From Mauremys mutica (lineage: Eukaryota > Chordata > Testudines > Geoemydidae): a stretch of 64,000 nucleotides of DNA. The notes beneath the pieces were generated by a model. That model worked only from the letters and a program-made list of their open reading frames with translations, made no database searches and was not told the origin of the DNA. This document shows, piece after piece, positions 1-10,005 of this stretch (positions within the stretch are counted from its first letter, which is position 1; every line of letters begins with the position of its first letter). The position numbers and the translations under genes were made by a program. The DNA lies in contig NC_059075.1 of NCBI RefSeq assembly GCF_020497125.1, positions 39,158,003-39,222,002 on the forward strand, in the 5' to 3' direction.

Positions 1-1849
1 CACAGTCTAGCATTGCTGGCCAGTGTCCAGAGACTTGTGACACTTAGGAAATTTCAACGGAGCAACAGCCAACAAATATATTGTATTTTCCTCCACAACT
101 TCCCAGTTCTCCCCTTGCAACTACCCTCTAGGCAGCTGCTAAAAAAGCCCATTCAGTTGTCTGACATGATGCAAAAACCTACAATGCCAGCAAAGTGTTA
201 GGAATCAGAACTGGGTGAATAATGAAAAAATGCTTAGCAAACATTCAGACTAGTTTTTAAAAGGATTCACTTTGTTTGCAGTCGTGCCCTTTCTTTGTTT
301 TCCATGAACTTTCGAGCAATCAGGTCTTGTGTCCATGGAAGTTTGTGCAGAGCAAATTTCAAAGTGGTATTTGTTCTGGAAATATTCCCCTACTCATCCG
401 ATTAGAGCATAGAAACAATAACATGTGACCTTTCCAACCAACTACGCCTAAGCAAACCAGCTCAGATTTCAAATATTTGTACATAATCCAGACTAAAAAG
501 CAATAACAATAGCAATTTTAAAATATTCAGTCAAATAAATGTGAATAGCAATGCTGCAGGAAACCCCATCTGCTGGTGGATATTCCATGAGCAGAAACAG
601 AGACAAAATGTACAAAATAGTTTATTAGCTGGGAATTGTTCCCTCTGCTTCTAGAATCAAGCACAATTCGACTGAATTTACAAATCCCTCATTCATGTAT
701 TGAGCTCAACATGACAACTCCTGAGGTTTGCCAACCTCTGTGCTGTCTTGGCAGATGTCTTATTATTGCCAGCTATACCATGGCCAAACATGTTACACTC
801 CAACCTCTTCTCTCTGTTACCTACAGACCCTAGTAGACCCCATTCAGCCTGCTACTAAAGCGCGCTCAGGAACTTCAACAAGCTGTGAAACACATTCCCT
901 CATTTCACTAACAGGCAGCCTAACAAAAGACTTCAGCAAAAGAGCCACCAAGCTGCAGAAATAATAAGTGACCTATTATCTGCCTGGCTGGGTTGATTCA
1001 ATGCCTCCTCATCTCAAATTCTGTAATAAACTGGAGCTTGTGAATCTCTACTGAAATGTAAGTATCAGCCATGGAATAATCGAGTCCAATCTCTTGTCTC
1101 TGACAGTAGTTAATACTGGATTGCTTTGCCAGGTGCAAAGATCCACTATGGTACCTATTTCTGCAACACTGTACCGGAATGGGATTTCTGACCTATTATG
1201 TACCCTAATGTTTATCCATTTTAAATATGTTGTCTTTTAATTTGATTGTGTGCTGCATTGGCCCTGCACACAGGAGCCCGACTGGCCTTCTTGACATCAT
1301 CCCCTATTTCAATGATCTCTACAATATCTCCTCTTAAAGAGTCTTACTTTGTTTCATGTCTCCTCATACAATACCCCCCCCCGCCAGCCTCTGCTCATTA
1401 TCATAGCCCTTATCTAGACCTTTTCTATTTCTGCCATTTTTTTGCAATCAAACTCTTGTAACACAGCATTGTTCTGAAACCACTTTTACCACCAGATTTT
1501 TAAAGGGAGATCACTTGGGTGCTCCATCCTGACCTGCAAATCTTAGCAACCGAGCAGCTAGGGGGACCTCACAGGGCAAAGTCTAAGTACAGTGGGAGTC
1601 GGAAGGGGCACCATGGAGCTTATATCTGTGTAACAAGATCACTGTGTGGCACTTTGGTTTAGAATGCTGCAGAGATCTAAGGAAACAAAACAAAAATTAT
1701 TAGCAGAAAGGTAGATATTTAAAATGCCTTTAACTGGTTGGTAATAAGAACTCAGCAGCACATGGAGCAGCTGATGGGCAAGGCCATAGCACTACTGCTC
1801 AGTTGGAGATGTGATTGGCAGCAAGGATGAGCAAATCAGATTGGATATA
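1..1849. other. Intronic sequence without a recognised feature
   Basis: I see ordinary AT-leaning sequence with only short chance reading frames. No terminal repeats, SINE promoter boxes, coding domain or tandem array was recognised. It ends at the TA target duplication (1848-1849) of the Tigger element. Confidence 0.5.
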
Positions 1850-1869
1850 CAGTGGAGTTGCATCATACG
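1850..1869 (+). repeat. Left terminal inverted repeat of the Tigger element
   Basis: CAGTGGAGTTGCATCATACG, preceded by the target dinucleotide TA. It differs from the inverted right end at two positions (10 and 16). Confidence 0.9.
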
Positions 1870-2041
1870 TGCATTTAACTTACGTGAATTCGACTATACA
1901 CGCACAATGAGCGTATGCCCTGGAGTAAGCGTGAGATGGGAGACGTGAATCTGCTGTTCCCTCAGTTGATCTCAGTTCCTGAGTGCCTCTCATACTGTGA
2001 GCATCTTGCCGCGCTGAGTGTGATTCTTGTGTTTAAAGATA

Positions 2042-2864
2042 CACCTCTACCCTGATATAACGTGGTCCCCCAGAGTCAAAAAATCTTACCGCGCTATAGG
2101 TGAGACCGCATTATATCGAACTTGCTTTGGCCCCCCTGCTCCTTGTCCCCTGACCACCCCCTCCAGAGACCCCTGTCCCTAATCACCCCCAGGACCCCAC
2201 CCACTTCCCAATCCTCCTGCTCCCTGTCCCCTGATTGCCCCGACCCCTATCCACACCCCCCGCCCCCTGACAGGCACTCACTGGCAGCAGCAGGAAGCGG
2301 AGCAGCCCAGCCCGCTCCACTCCGCCAGCTCCCAGCCGCGGCACTCTGCTTCCCGCTGGTGAGTGCAGGGAGGCTGGGGAAAGGACACCCCCCCCGTACT
2401 CACCTGCGGCGGGAAGCAGCGCCCAGCGGCTGGGAGCTGGTGGAGTGGAGTGGGCTGGGGCCAGACTGCTCCGCTTCCCGCTGCCAGTGAGTGTGGGGAG
2501 GTTGGGGAAAGGATGCCCCCTGTACTTACCTGCAGTGGGAAGCGGAGCGCCGCGGCCCCAGCCCGCTCCACTTTCCTTGCCCCGGTCCCAGCCATATCAC
2601 TGCGAGGAGGGGATTGGGGAAAGGTCCCGCATTCACCGGCAGCGGTGGAAGTGGCTCCACTCCGCCAGCTCCCAGACACAGCACTCCACTTCTGGTTCAG
2701 GTGAGTTCGGGGAGCGTCCTTTCCCCAACCTCCCCGCAATCACCGGCAGTGAGAAGCTGAGCGTGGCGGCTGGGAGCTGATGCGCTGATCCGCTGGAGCA
2801 CTGCTTTACCGCGTTGTAGGTGAACCCGTGTTATATCAGGTCGCGTTATATCGGGTTAGAGGTG
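2042..2864. mobile_element. Nested GC-rich miniature element (TA target duplication) in the Tigger 5' leader
   Basis: The ends read CACCTCTACCCTGATATAAC at the left and its near-perfect inverse at the right (19 of 21 bases). TA at 2040-2041 and 2865-2866 is the duplicated target. Removing the insert joins the Tigger leader about 18 bp upstream of the transposase ATG. A segment like TTACCGCG.TATAGGTGA-ACCGC.TTATATC lies inside both ends in direct orientation (about 2087-2120 and 2806-2838). The core is very GC- and CpG-rich and codes for nothing I recognise. The TA duplication suggests a nonautonomous Tc1/mariner-type element. Confidence 0.88.
2277..2760. repeat. Degenerate tandem array of about 115 bp units inside the nested miniature element
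   Basis: About four units can be lined up, beginning near 2277, 2395, 2522 and 2631, with a partial unit near 2739. Each carries a block like GGGAAGCGGAGC, a block like CCGCTCCACTCCGCCAGCTC, and a block like GGGGAGGTTGGGGAAAGG. Some blocks appear in inverted orientation, so individual units are partly palindromic. Several long reading frames on both strands here result from the GC-rich composition and are not genes. Confidence 0.7.
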
Positions 2865-2883
2865 TACGTATTTTTCATACAAC

Positions 2884-4638
2884 ATGGCCCCTAAATGCAA
2901 ACCAATTACTTCATCTGGTGCTCAACCGAAGAAACAGCCATCTGTTCCAACGCTGGACGAAAAATTGGCTGTGTTGGGCTTATTGAGAGATGGTATGTCG
3001 GTGTCCAACATGGTGAGTAAATATGGCCGCAACGAATCTAGCATCTGTGCCATCAAGATTCAAGAGAGAGAAATTCGTCAAGCCGTGGCATCAAGTGCTC
3101 CAATAACTGCTAAGGTGACGAGCCAGGTGTGTGATAAGACTTTAGTGAAGACTGAAAGGCCATTAAACTTATGGCTGGAAGACATGAACCATAAACGTGT
3201 GCCTATCAATGGCAACACGTTGCGAGAAAAGGCTCTTAGCCTCTATGCGCTATTCAAACCTCCCGCCGAAGAGGGACGGCCTTCTGATGAGAAGGAATTC
3301 AAAGCCAGCCAAGGTTGGCTTAACAGTTTTAGGAACTGCTTCAACCTCAAAAACATGCAGACTACTGGTGAAGCTGCATCTGCCGATGAAGAGACAGCAA
3401 AAGCCTACCCCGAACAATTAAAGAAAGCCATAGAAGAAAAGGGCTATCTTCTGGAACAAGTTTTTAATGCTGACAAGATTGGGCTCTTCTGGAAAAAAAT
3501 GCCCAACCGCACTTACATTTTGAAATCAGAAAGACAAGCCCCTGGCTTCAAAGCAGCTAAAGACCATGTGACTGTGTTGTTTTGTGGCAATGCGGCTGGG
3601 CATTTAATAAAGCTGGGCTTGCTCTACTGGGCTGCAAATCCCCATGCGCTAAAAGGCAAGAACAAAAATCTCCTGCCTGTGTTCTGGCAATCAAATAAAA
3701 AGGGTTGGGTGACGGCAGCATTATTTCTGGATTGGTTCCACAAGTGTTTCATTCCAGAGGTCAAGCGGTACCTCAAAGAGAAAGGGCTTGACTTTAAAGT
3801 GTTGCTGATCATAGACAATGCTCCTGGCCATCCTGAGGCACTCCGGTTTGCACATAATGACATTGAAGTCGTCTTTCTCCCCCCAAGTACCACCTCCATC
3901 CTCCAACTTCTCGACCAAGGCGTGATTCGCTGTTTCGAGGCCACGTACATGAGGCTTATGTTCTCACGGATACGTAGCACTATGGATGCTGATCCCAATC
4001 TTAATGTGATGGAGTGCTGGAAGTCCTTCACCATTGCCGATTGCATCACTTACATTAAACAGGCAATGGATGCAATCAAGCCTGAAACAGTCAATGCATG
4101 TTCGCGAAACTTATGGAAAGAATGTGTGAATGATTTTAAGGGTTTACCGACCATTGACAAAGAAGTGAAACGCATTGTTCAGGTGGCCAGGCAAGTGGGT
4201 GGTGATGGTTTCGTCGACATCCTTGAGGAAGAAATTGAAGAATTAATTGAGAGCCATAGAGAAACATTGACTAACGGAGAGTTAGAGGAACTGATAAAAT
4301 CGTCTACAGAAGACGAAGATGATGACGACGAACAGGAACAGCCAGAAAGTTGGAATCTTCATACATTTTCTGAAGTGTTCCAAGCAGCGAAACACTTGAA
4401 TGATTTAATTTCTGAATACGATCTCTCTATGGAACAAAGCTCTAAAATCACACATAGTATTATGGACGATTTGAGACCGTATCAAGAAATGTTTGAGCAG
4501 CTCAAGAGACAACAGCGACAGTTGCCTATCACCATGTTTTTCAAGAAAAAACAACCAGCAGCAGATGAGCCTGGCCCATCGTCTCCTGGATCGACATCAA
4601 GCCCTGACAACCCCCCAATAGTGTCATCGTCATTGTAG
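2884..4638 (+). CDS. Tigger-like (pogo group, CENP-B-related) DDE transposase, 584 aa, open
   Basis: The enzyme would bind the element ends, excise it and insert it at TA sites in nuclear DNA. The start at 2884 is the first ATG after the leader and begins the family-like MAPKCKP. Residues about 20-65 look like a CENP-B/psq helix-turn-helix and 90-160 like the second CENP-B-type DNA-binding domain (LNLWLEDMNHKRVPI...REKAL). The DDE core covers about 190-400, with likely catalytic Asp at 197 (NADKIGLFWKKMP), 311 (LLIIDNAPGHP) and 344 (ILQLLDQGVI); 32 residues separate the last two. An acidic stretch lies near 476-486, followed by a Lys-rich segment and a Pro/Ser-rich tail. No frameshift or stop interrupts it. 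The usual family motif is NADETGLFWKKMP; here Glu-Thr is Lys-Ile directly after the first Asp, which may weaken activity. A domesticated host gene is unlikely because both transposon ends and the TA duplication are still present. Confidence 0.92.
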   Translation: MAPKCKPITSSGAQPKKQPSVPTLDEKLAVLGLLRDGMSVSNMVSKYGRNESSICAIKIQEREIRQAVASSAPITAKVTSQVCDKTLVKTERPLNLWLEDMNHKRVPINGNTLREKALSLYALFKPPAEEGRPSDEKEFKASQGWLNSFRNCFNLKNMQTTGEAASADEETAKAYPEQLKKAIEEKGYLLEQVFNADKIGLFWKKMPNRTYILKSERQAPGFKAAKDHVTVLFCGNAAGHLIKLGLLYWAANPHALKGKNKNLLPVFWQSNKKGWVTAALFLDWFHKCFIPEVKRYLKEKGLDFKVLLIIDNAPGHPEALRFAHNDIEVVFLPPSTTSILQLLDQGVIRCFEATYMRLMFSRIRSTMDADPNLNVMECWKSFTIADCITYIKQAMDAIKPETVNACSRNLWKECVNDFKGLPTIDKEVKRIVQVARQVGGDGFVDILEEEIEELIESHRETLTNGELEELIKSSTEDEDDDDEQEQPESWNLHTFSEVFQAAKHLNDLISEYDLSMEQSSKITHSIMDDLRPYQEMFEQLKRQQRQLPITMFFKKKQPAADEPGPSSPGSTSSPDNPPIVSSSL

Positions 4639-4734
4639 ATTAGCAAGAATATCCAGGATGAATGGTGAGTGGTTAGGTTCACTGTTTATTCTTTCATTCA
4701 TCCGTCTCTCTCTCTCTCTTTTACATAATTAAAA

Positions 4735-4855
4735 ATACAGTACTGTAAAATTATATTTTGCATATGTACTATTATATACTGTACATTACTGTATACATAT
4801 TACTGTACAGGGTTGTATGCTGTACACAAAACCATGTATACTGTACTTTATGGGC
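4735..4855. repeat. Cluster of TACTGTA-type motifs in the Tigger 3' region
   Basis: ATACAGTACTGTA, TATACTGTACA, TTACTGTATACA, TTACTGTACAG, TGCTGTACAC and TATACTGTAC follow each other within about 120 bp. The motif is partly self-complementary (TACAGTACTGTA). Repeated subterminal motifs can be transposase-binding sites, but that role is only inferred here. Confidence 0.6.
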
Positions 4856-4923
4856 TATTTAAGGGATTTTCAAGCGTAATTTTGACTATACACGATTTTC
4901 GCCTTACACATTGACTACCCCCG

Positions 4924-4943
4924 CGTAAGATGCGACTCCACTG
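4924..4943 (-). repeat. Right terminal inverted repeat of the Tigger element
   Basis: Reads CGTAAGATGCGACTCCACTG on the plus strand, followed by TA. Its inverse matches the left end at 18 of 20 positions. Confidence 0.9.
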
Positions 4944-5206
4944 TAACAAGAAGGGACCTGAACTTTTGGCACAAACCGTAACTAAGACTTTTTTTTGAGG
5001 TTCCAAAAACCTTTGTTAAACTATTTGTTTGTTTTTGGCGGAGGGACATATTTTTTTGCAGCCGACTTTGAAAGATCAGAAGTGCTGATCTCATAAGATT
5101 CCAGCCCAGTGTTTCTGGACTGAAGGAATGAGTGCGCTAACCCTATTATTGATAAATATTTAATGTTTATATTGCCTTAATATCTAAATACCTACCAGTT
5201 TGAGGC

Positions 5207-5520
5207 CCCATTAGGATAGGCATTGGACAAAATTATCAGTGGTATCCCCTACCGGAAAGAGCTTACAGAGTAAAAAGGAAAAAAGACATAACAGGTGGAT
5301 GAGACAAACACATAGGTCAGGGTGTAGGATAAATGTAGTTAAGCACTGGAACAAATTACCTAGGGGAGGTTGTGGCATCTCCATCACTGGAGGTTTTTTA
5401 AGAATAGATAAGACAAAAGCATCTGTCAAGGATGGTCTAGATAATATTTAGTCCTGCCTCAGTGCAGGGAACTGGACTAGATGACTTACTGAGGCCCCTT
5501 TCATTTCTATGCTTCTATGG
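5207..5520 (+). mobile_element. CR1 LINE 3' end fragment, preceded by a short older repeat fragment
   Basis: From about 5315 a plus-strand frame encodes VVKHWNKLPRGG..., like the C-terminal tail of CR1 reverse transcriptase. It is followed by the typical run-out (GGATGGTCTAGATAATATTTAGTC... GGAACTGGACTAGATGACTTACTGAGG) and ends in TTCTATGCTTCTATGG, the short terminal repeat type of CR1. It is severely 5'-truncated and carries shifts, so it is dead. The segment 5207-5290 (AAAGAGCTTACAGAGTAAAAAGG) resembles part of another old interspersed repeat. Confidence 0.75.
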
Positions 5521-6362
5521 AGTAACACAAATAAAAGTTCGTGAGCAGTTCTTAGTTAATCAGGAGCATTGGTGTTGAAGGCCCTCCTCCTCTCCCAGTT
5601 CCATCTCTCTTCTCCACCCTCTTAACCAGCATCTGAAATGCCCTCTCCCTACCATCCCACTTGGAGAAACTTTCCAAAAACTCCACCCACCTTATCTCAT
5701 CCATCAGGTGTCCTGTCCAGCAAGCACCATCCCAGGTGCCATGCCTGAATGGTCCCAACCCCAGCCTCTGGTGTTTCAGCCAGCCTGCTAACTATCTGCC
5801 ATTTCCAGACATGAGATAGGAGCAGGACCTGGAAATGGCAGGAGATAGAGTACGTGCACATAACAGACAAGGGGAAAGGGTGTGTTCCCATCTTGGGGGA
5901 GGGCAGAGAGGTTCTGGTTTTGCCAAGGAGTCCCAAACACCAGTGCCCCCTTCCAGCCTCTCCCACTGGAGACTAGCCAGCCCAAATGGTTTAAAACACA
6001 TTCAGACTGCCTAATGTTCAGGCAAACATTTAGGTGTTTATCTGAAGTGAACTCACCTCTGAACCTTGATGCTCACTAGAGCTTGCAGGGAACATGAATT
6101 CAACTTACACAACAAAATTGAAGTTTTCTGGGGGAAAAGTCATCTCAAGTAAAATCAGAAAGCCAAAACCTCAATAGTTGCAGAAGTGACATTTCACAAT
6201 ATTTGGTTTCAGAAACACCCAAATGTTGGGCTCCCAGGCTCCTCAGGAGCAACTCCGGGCTCCACAACTGCCCACCAGGCAAGTTGCTGAGGAGCCAAAA
6301 GCCTAGAAGCCTGGATGCCCAAGCTTCCCATTAGGTATCCTGCCGAGGAGGCAGGCAGGAGG
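5521..6362. other. Intronic sequence without a recognised feature
   Basis: Only short overlapping reading frames with no domain signal. No terminal repeats or target duplications were seen. Confidence 0.45.
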
Positions 6363-6522
6363 ACGAGCTGGCAGAAAACCAGGCAGATTTCCATTGGAAA
6401 CTTGCCTCATTTCCTTGGAAAGATTTGTCAAGAGTGACACATTCCCACAGAACTTCTTGCTTTCAAGGAATCGGCATTTTCTGACAGAAAACATTTGGCT
6501 GGTAAGTTTCCAACCAGCTCTA
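6363..6522. mobile_element. Short hAT-like miniature element, same family as 16301-16884
   Basis: The left end ACGAGCTGGCAGAAAA and right end TTTCCAACCAGCTCTA form an imperfect inverted pair. The right end is nearly identical to that of the element at 16301-16884. No target duplication survives, so the left limit is approximate. Confidence 0.55.
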
Positions 6523-8024
6523 ATGCTCACTCACCCTTCATTATGTATTAGTAGCCACATTGGCATTGACAAACACGTAGACATATGCCTCCCTGCAGCT
6601 TCCAACCGTGCAGTGCTTTGATGTCTGCATGGGGAGGGCTATAACTGTTTAAGGGATACACGTGTGGCACAGCCTCGGGGATGCTGCACCTGCTGAAAGG
6701 GCTGGAGAGCTGCCAAATACGCTCCTCTTGGAAAAGTCATTTGCTTTAGTATCTGCTAATTCCAGGCAGGGGGGCATGTTCTTCATGCTTGGCTGTGTCT
6801 TCTCTGCATTCTCAAAGAACAAGAGGGGAGGGGAACAGGGCAGACAGTTGTGGTGCTTAATAGAAAAAATCCCCTACATGCTCTTTCCATAGAAATGAGA
6901 GGAAAGAAACAAGCTGACTGTAGCAGGCTGAAAACCTGAGCTGGCTTCTCCAAGATGGCTCATTAAAATACTCCTGCCCAGCCCTGTCCAGATTGTCAGT
7001 GAGGCCTCTTAAATAAACCAAACTTGAAACAAAAATCTCCCTGACAAAGCATCCCTTTCTTCCGAGGCATATCTGCTGGTAGGGGGGTGGGGGTGCAATT
7101 TTCCCAGTGCTCCTCCATTGTTTGGAGGCAGAGTCAAAATAATTCAATCTCATTCTCCCTGGCCTAGGAGGACTACCAATGTCTCTCGCCTGTTATGAGG
7201 GAAGAGGCAGATTATATGGTGCCCCGCTTCCCAGAAGTTGTCCTAACTGGCTCAGTGGAAGCCCTGCCCCACTCTTCACTACAAGGCTCCTGGGCCCTAA
7301 AAGGAACAATAGTGTTGTGTCCTGACTGAATAGGATCTTCAGGAAAGAATCACACACACACTATAGAGTTTCAAATTAAGATTCCACAGACCACTTGTAA
7401 CATCCTGCAGATCACAGAATACAACCTGCAGCTTCTCTAATCCTAACTAACTGAACTCTCAGGTAAAAACCCCAAACCTGGAATGGATGTACATGACCCA
7501 GCTGCTATACTCATTACTCTAAAAACTCTGGCACAAATTACAGAATAAATTCTCCCTAAACACTACAAAGAGCCTGGGGGGTTTCAGGCTCTAAGGGCCA
7601 GATATTTAAAGATATTTAGGCACCTAAACACCCATATAAATCTGGCCCTAATTATTACTCCCAGGATCCCTTCTCCTCTCTCAGCATCTGCCTCTGGCAT
7701 TCCCAGGGTCTCTATTTGTCCTAGAATGCGGTGACCTGGCCCCTGTGACTTCCCCCTCTGGTCTTAAAGAGCCAGTATACCCCATTACACTGAGGAATGG
7801 GGAACTGGGATTGGAGGAGAGTGAGAAAGGAGGCAGCTTAGAACTACGATGTATTTGCCACAAATTGCAGTAAATTCAGAAATCGTTTCAACAGCAAAGT
7901 AAAAGTGCAATTCAGTCATTTTTAAAATCTGACCTACTCTCCTCTCTACTATATCTCACTAAGCCCCAGCATACTGAATCCCAGCATCTACTTTAATGCT
8001 ACTGCTTAGCAATTAATAATACTA
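6523..8024. other. Intronic sequence without a recognised feature
   Basis: No coding domain, terminal repeat or tandem array recognised. Reading frames here are short and overlap on both strands. Confidence 0.45.
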
Positions 8025-8190
8025 ATTATTTCTCCCAGTGCACCAGTGAAATAAGTGTTAAAATACCTATTTTTATAAATGGAGACACTGAGGGAGGGAA
8101 ATTAAGTGACTTGCCTGAGGTCCCAGAGAGAGTTAGTGGAAGAGCCGACAGTGAAACTCAGTAGTCTCTGACTCTCGTTTCTGTGCTCAG
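8025..8190 (-). mobile_element. MIR-like (CORE-SINE) fragment
   Basis: Plus-strand text ATGGAGACACTGAGGG...AAATTAAGTGACTTGCCTGAGGTC matches the antisense of the MIR body (Pol III-derived SINE, antisense of ACCTTGGGCAAGTCACTTAA). Strongly diverged, without a clear tail or target duplication. Confidence 0.65.
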
Positions 8191-9164
8191 GAATGGGAAT
8201 AATACTCTGTATCTGCCCCCAGAGCCCTCTTAATAGCTCAAAAAAAATTTGGGCACCAAGAGATAATAAACATAATGGGGGGAATTAGAAGCCCTTGAAT
8301 GGTATTCCAGCAGTCAGTGAATAATCCCACCTGGATCTCATCACAAAGGTGACTTTAAATATTAGGAGCAAGGGGTATTGCATTTGGAGCAAGCACCCCA
8401 TACAGCAGCACACCTGGGTTTTTAGGTTCATAGAAGGGGGCTGGAGAATCATGGCTGTGAAAAACAAAATCTATGTGTAAAGGAATTACATCACTCTCCG
8501 GCAGTCCCCCTGCACAGTGCTCAAAACTGTGTGTTAATGAGCATGTAGGAAGAGGACCCACATCTGGCACATGTCATCGAGGCAAAGCGAGGTCAAGGTT
8601 TCAAAGGGGGGGGATGTAAAAGAGGAAAATGGGGATGATCCTGTAAGATTCCTCCAGAATTAAGAAATAAAATTAAATCTCATGTCTCTGTTGCTTGGGA
8701 ATGCAAGTTATCTGCAAGCAACACACAGGAAAACTGCAGTGGAATTACTGTCTAGCTAATGGGGTTACCTTGTGTTTTTGCTATATCTGCCTCTGTGACA
8801 ATGAAAAGTCTGATTGCCCTATAGTGGGTGAGTCAGAGCTGGGATAACGTGATAAATGGACACTGACTTGTCGACTAATCTGATTAATCTGCGTTTCATC
8901 TTCATCTCTTAACAGAAGGAAGGGAGACTCAGTCTGTGACACAGACGTTTCCCCTTCCTGCTACACCTCACTCTGGACCCAAAATATATGCAAGGAGGCT
9001 CTCCCTCTTCTCCTTACTGCCCCAGAAACAGTGGCCGCAACGGAAACTCTGTAGAGGGAGCCAACTATGCCATTACATGGACACATGCTGCTGGTGGTTC
9101 TAGATACAACTTAGTGGGCCAAACGTACCCCTGGATATCAGTGGAGCTGAGGGAATAACTGATT
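8191..9164. other. Intronic sequence without a recognised feature
   Basis: Nothing beyond ordinary AT-leaning intron was recognised. Confidence 0.4.
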
Positions 9165-9532
9165 TGTTTTCAGCTCAGTGTCCCAACTGAAATTTTTTTA
9201 AAAAATGTGGTTAGTTTAGAACCAATGCTGAATATTTCTGTTTGTTTCTCGATGAAATGAAAAATTGAAAACATTTTGTTCAGGTCAGATGGAACATTTT
9301 GAATGTTGAATCTAAGTGACATTTTGAAGTATCGTTTCAAACTGACGTTTCATTTCGTAAGGGTTTCAAATTGACACTGTTTTAAAAAATGGCAATTTGA
9401 AACATGATGCCAACGAACTGTTTCGACATTTTGGTTTTCAATTTGTTTTCAGTTGAAACTATTGGCTGAATTCGACCTGAATTTGTGAAGTTTTTGTGCC
9501 CTGAAAAATACATTTTTTGCCCGGCTCTGATT
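9165..9532. mobile_element. Probable AT-rich hAT-like miniature element related to 16301-16884
   Basis: It is rich in TTTCA/TGAAA words (CGTTTCAAACTGACGTTTCATTTCG, split by spaces in similar form elsewhere) like the interior of the 16301-16884 element. The right end TTTTTTGCCCGGCTCTGATTA resembles a degraded TTTTCCAACCAGCTCTAA end. The left limit is not defined and no target duplication was found. Confidence 0.45.
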
Positions 9533-9924
9533 ATAACCAAGGATAAATGTAACCCCGTGGGCTAGTTTTGAATCTCTGCTCTCAGAGCTCACTTCACCTG
9601 CATGACGCTGAAGGAAGAGCTGATCTAAAAGGGTTTCAGCTCTCTCATATTCCCCAATCTTGCCCTTCTAGCCCAACCCTAGATGCAGTATAATTCCTAC
9701 TGATTTTATTTCCTCCTTCCTCCCCTCTGCCCAAAAGCAGTGAGCAACTCTCAGGCTTTGGGCCTCAGCCTCTGCTCGCACAGGGAGGAAGAGAACAGCC
9801 AGTTCAATCAGGACTCTCTTGCCCACCTCTCATTACCATCTGTCTGTATAAGTCTCTCTCAGGCTCTGATAATGGATGATACAGTGCAATCTGGCAATGT
9901 CACATCATTCACACACCATTACTT

Positions 9925-10005
9925 GCGCTCTTTAGGGCAAAGTCTGTTGATCTGTGATGTGCAAGTACAGTGCTAGCACAAGGGGGCATTGATCTGTGAT
10001 TTGGG
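9925..10005 (+). mobile_element. L2/CR1-like LINE 3' tail, left part, interrupted by a hAT insertion
   Basis: TTAGGGCAAAGTCTGTTGATCTGTGATGTGCAAGTACAGTGCTAGCACAAGGGGGC resembles the amniote LINE tail of the form GGGCAGGGACTG...TGTACAGCRCCTAGCACAATGGGG, written here in pieces of the same order. The copy breaks at the target duplication GATTTGGG (9998-10005) and resumes at 10393 with CTTGCAGGCACTACT. Confidence 0.6.

Larger units (their letters stand above)
1850..4943 (+). mobile_element. Complete Tigger-type (Tc1/mariner superfamily, pogo group) DNA transposon
   Basis: The element starts with CAGTGGAGTTGCATCATACG and ends with the inverted counterpart; 18 of 20 terminal bases agree. It is flanked by TA on both sides (1848-1849 and 4944-4945), the target duplication expected for this superfamily. 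It spans 3094 bp, of which 825 bp are a later nested insertion with its TA duplication, so the original length is about 2.27 kb. It carries one long plus-strand transposase gene. The sequence GACTATACACG occurs in direct orientation near both ends (about 1892 and 4883), a further subterminal signal. Intact termini plus an unbroken gene indicate a comparatively recent insertion. Confidence 0.93.

Noticed and set aside
2278..2780. Overlapping open frames of 89-153 codons on both strands in the GC-rich miniature
   Set aside because: They arise from tandem GC-rich units, lie inside a transposon with defined ends and show no domain.
3624..4049. 141-codon frame antisense to the transposase
   Set aside because: Shadow of the real transposase gene on the opposite strand.
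2884..4638. Domesticated host gene (TIGD-like) instead of a transposon gene
   Set aside because: Both terminal inverted repeats and the TA duplication are still present, which domesticated copies normally lose.
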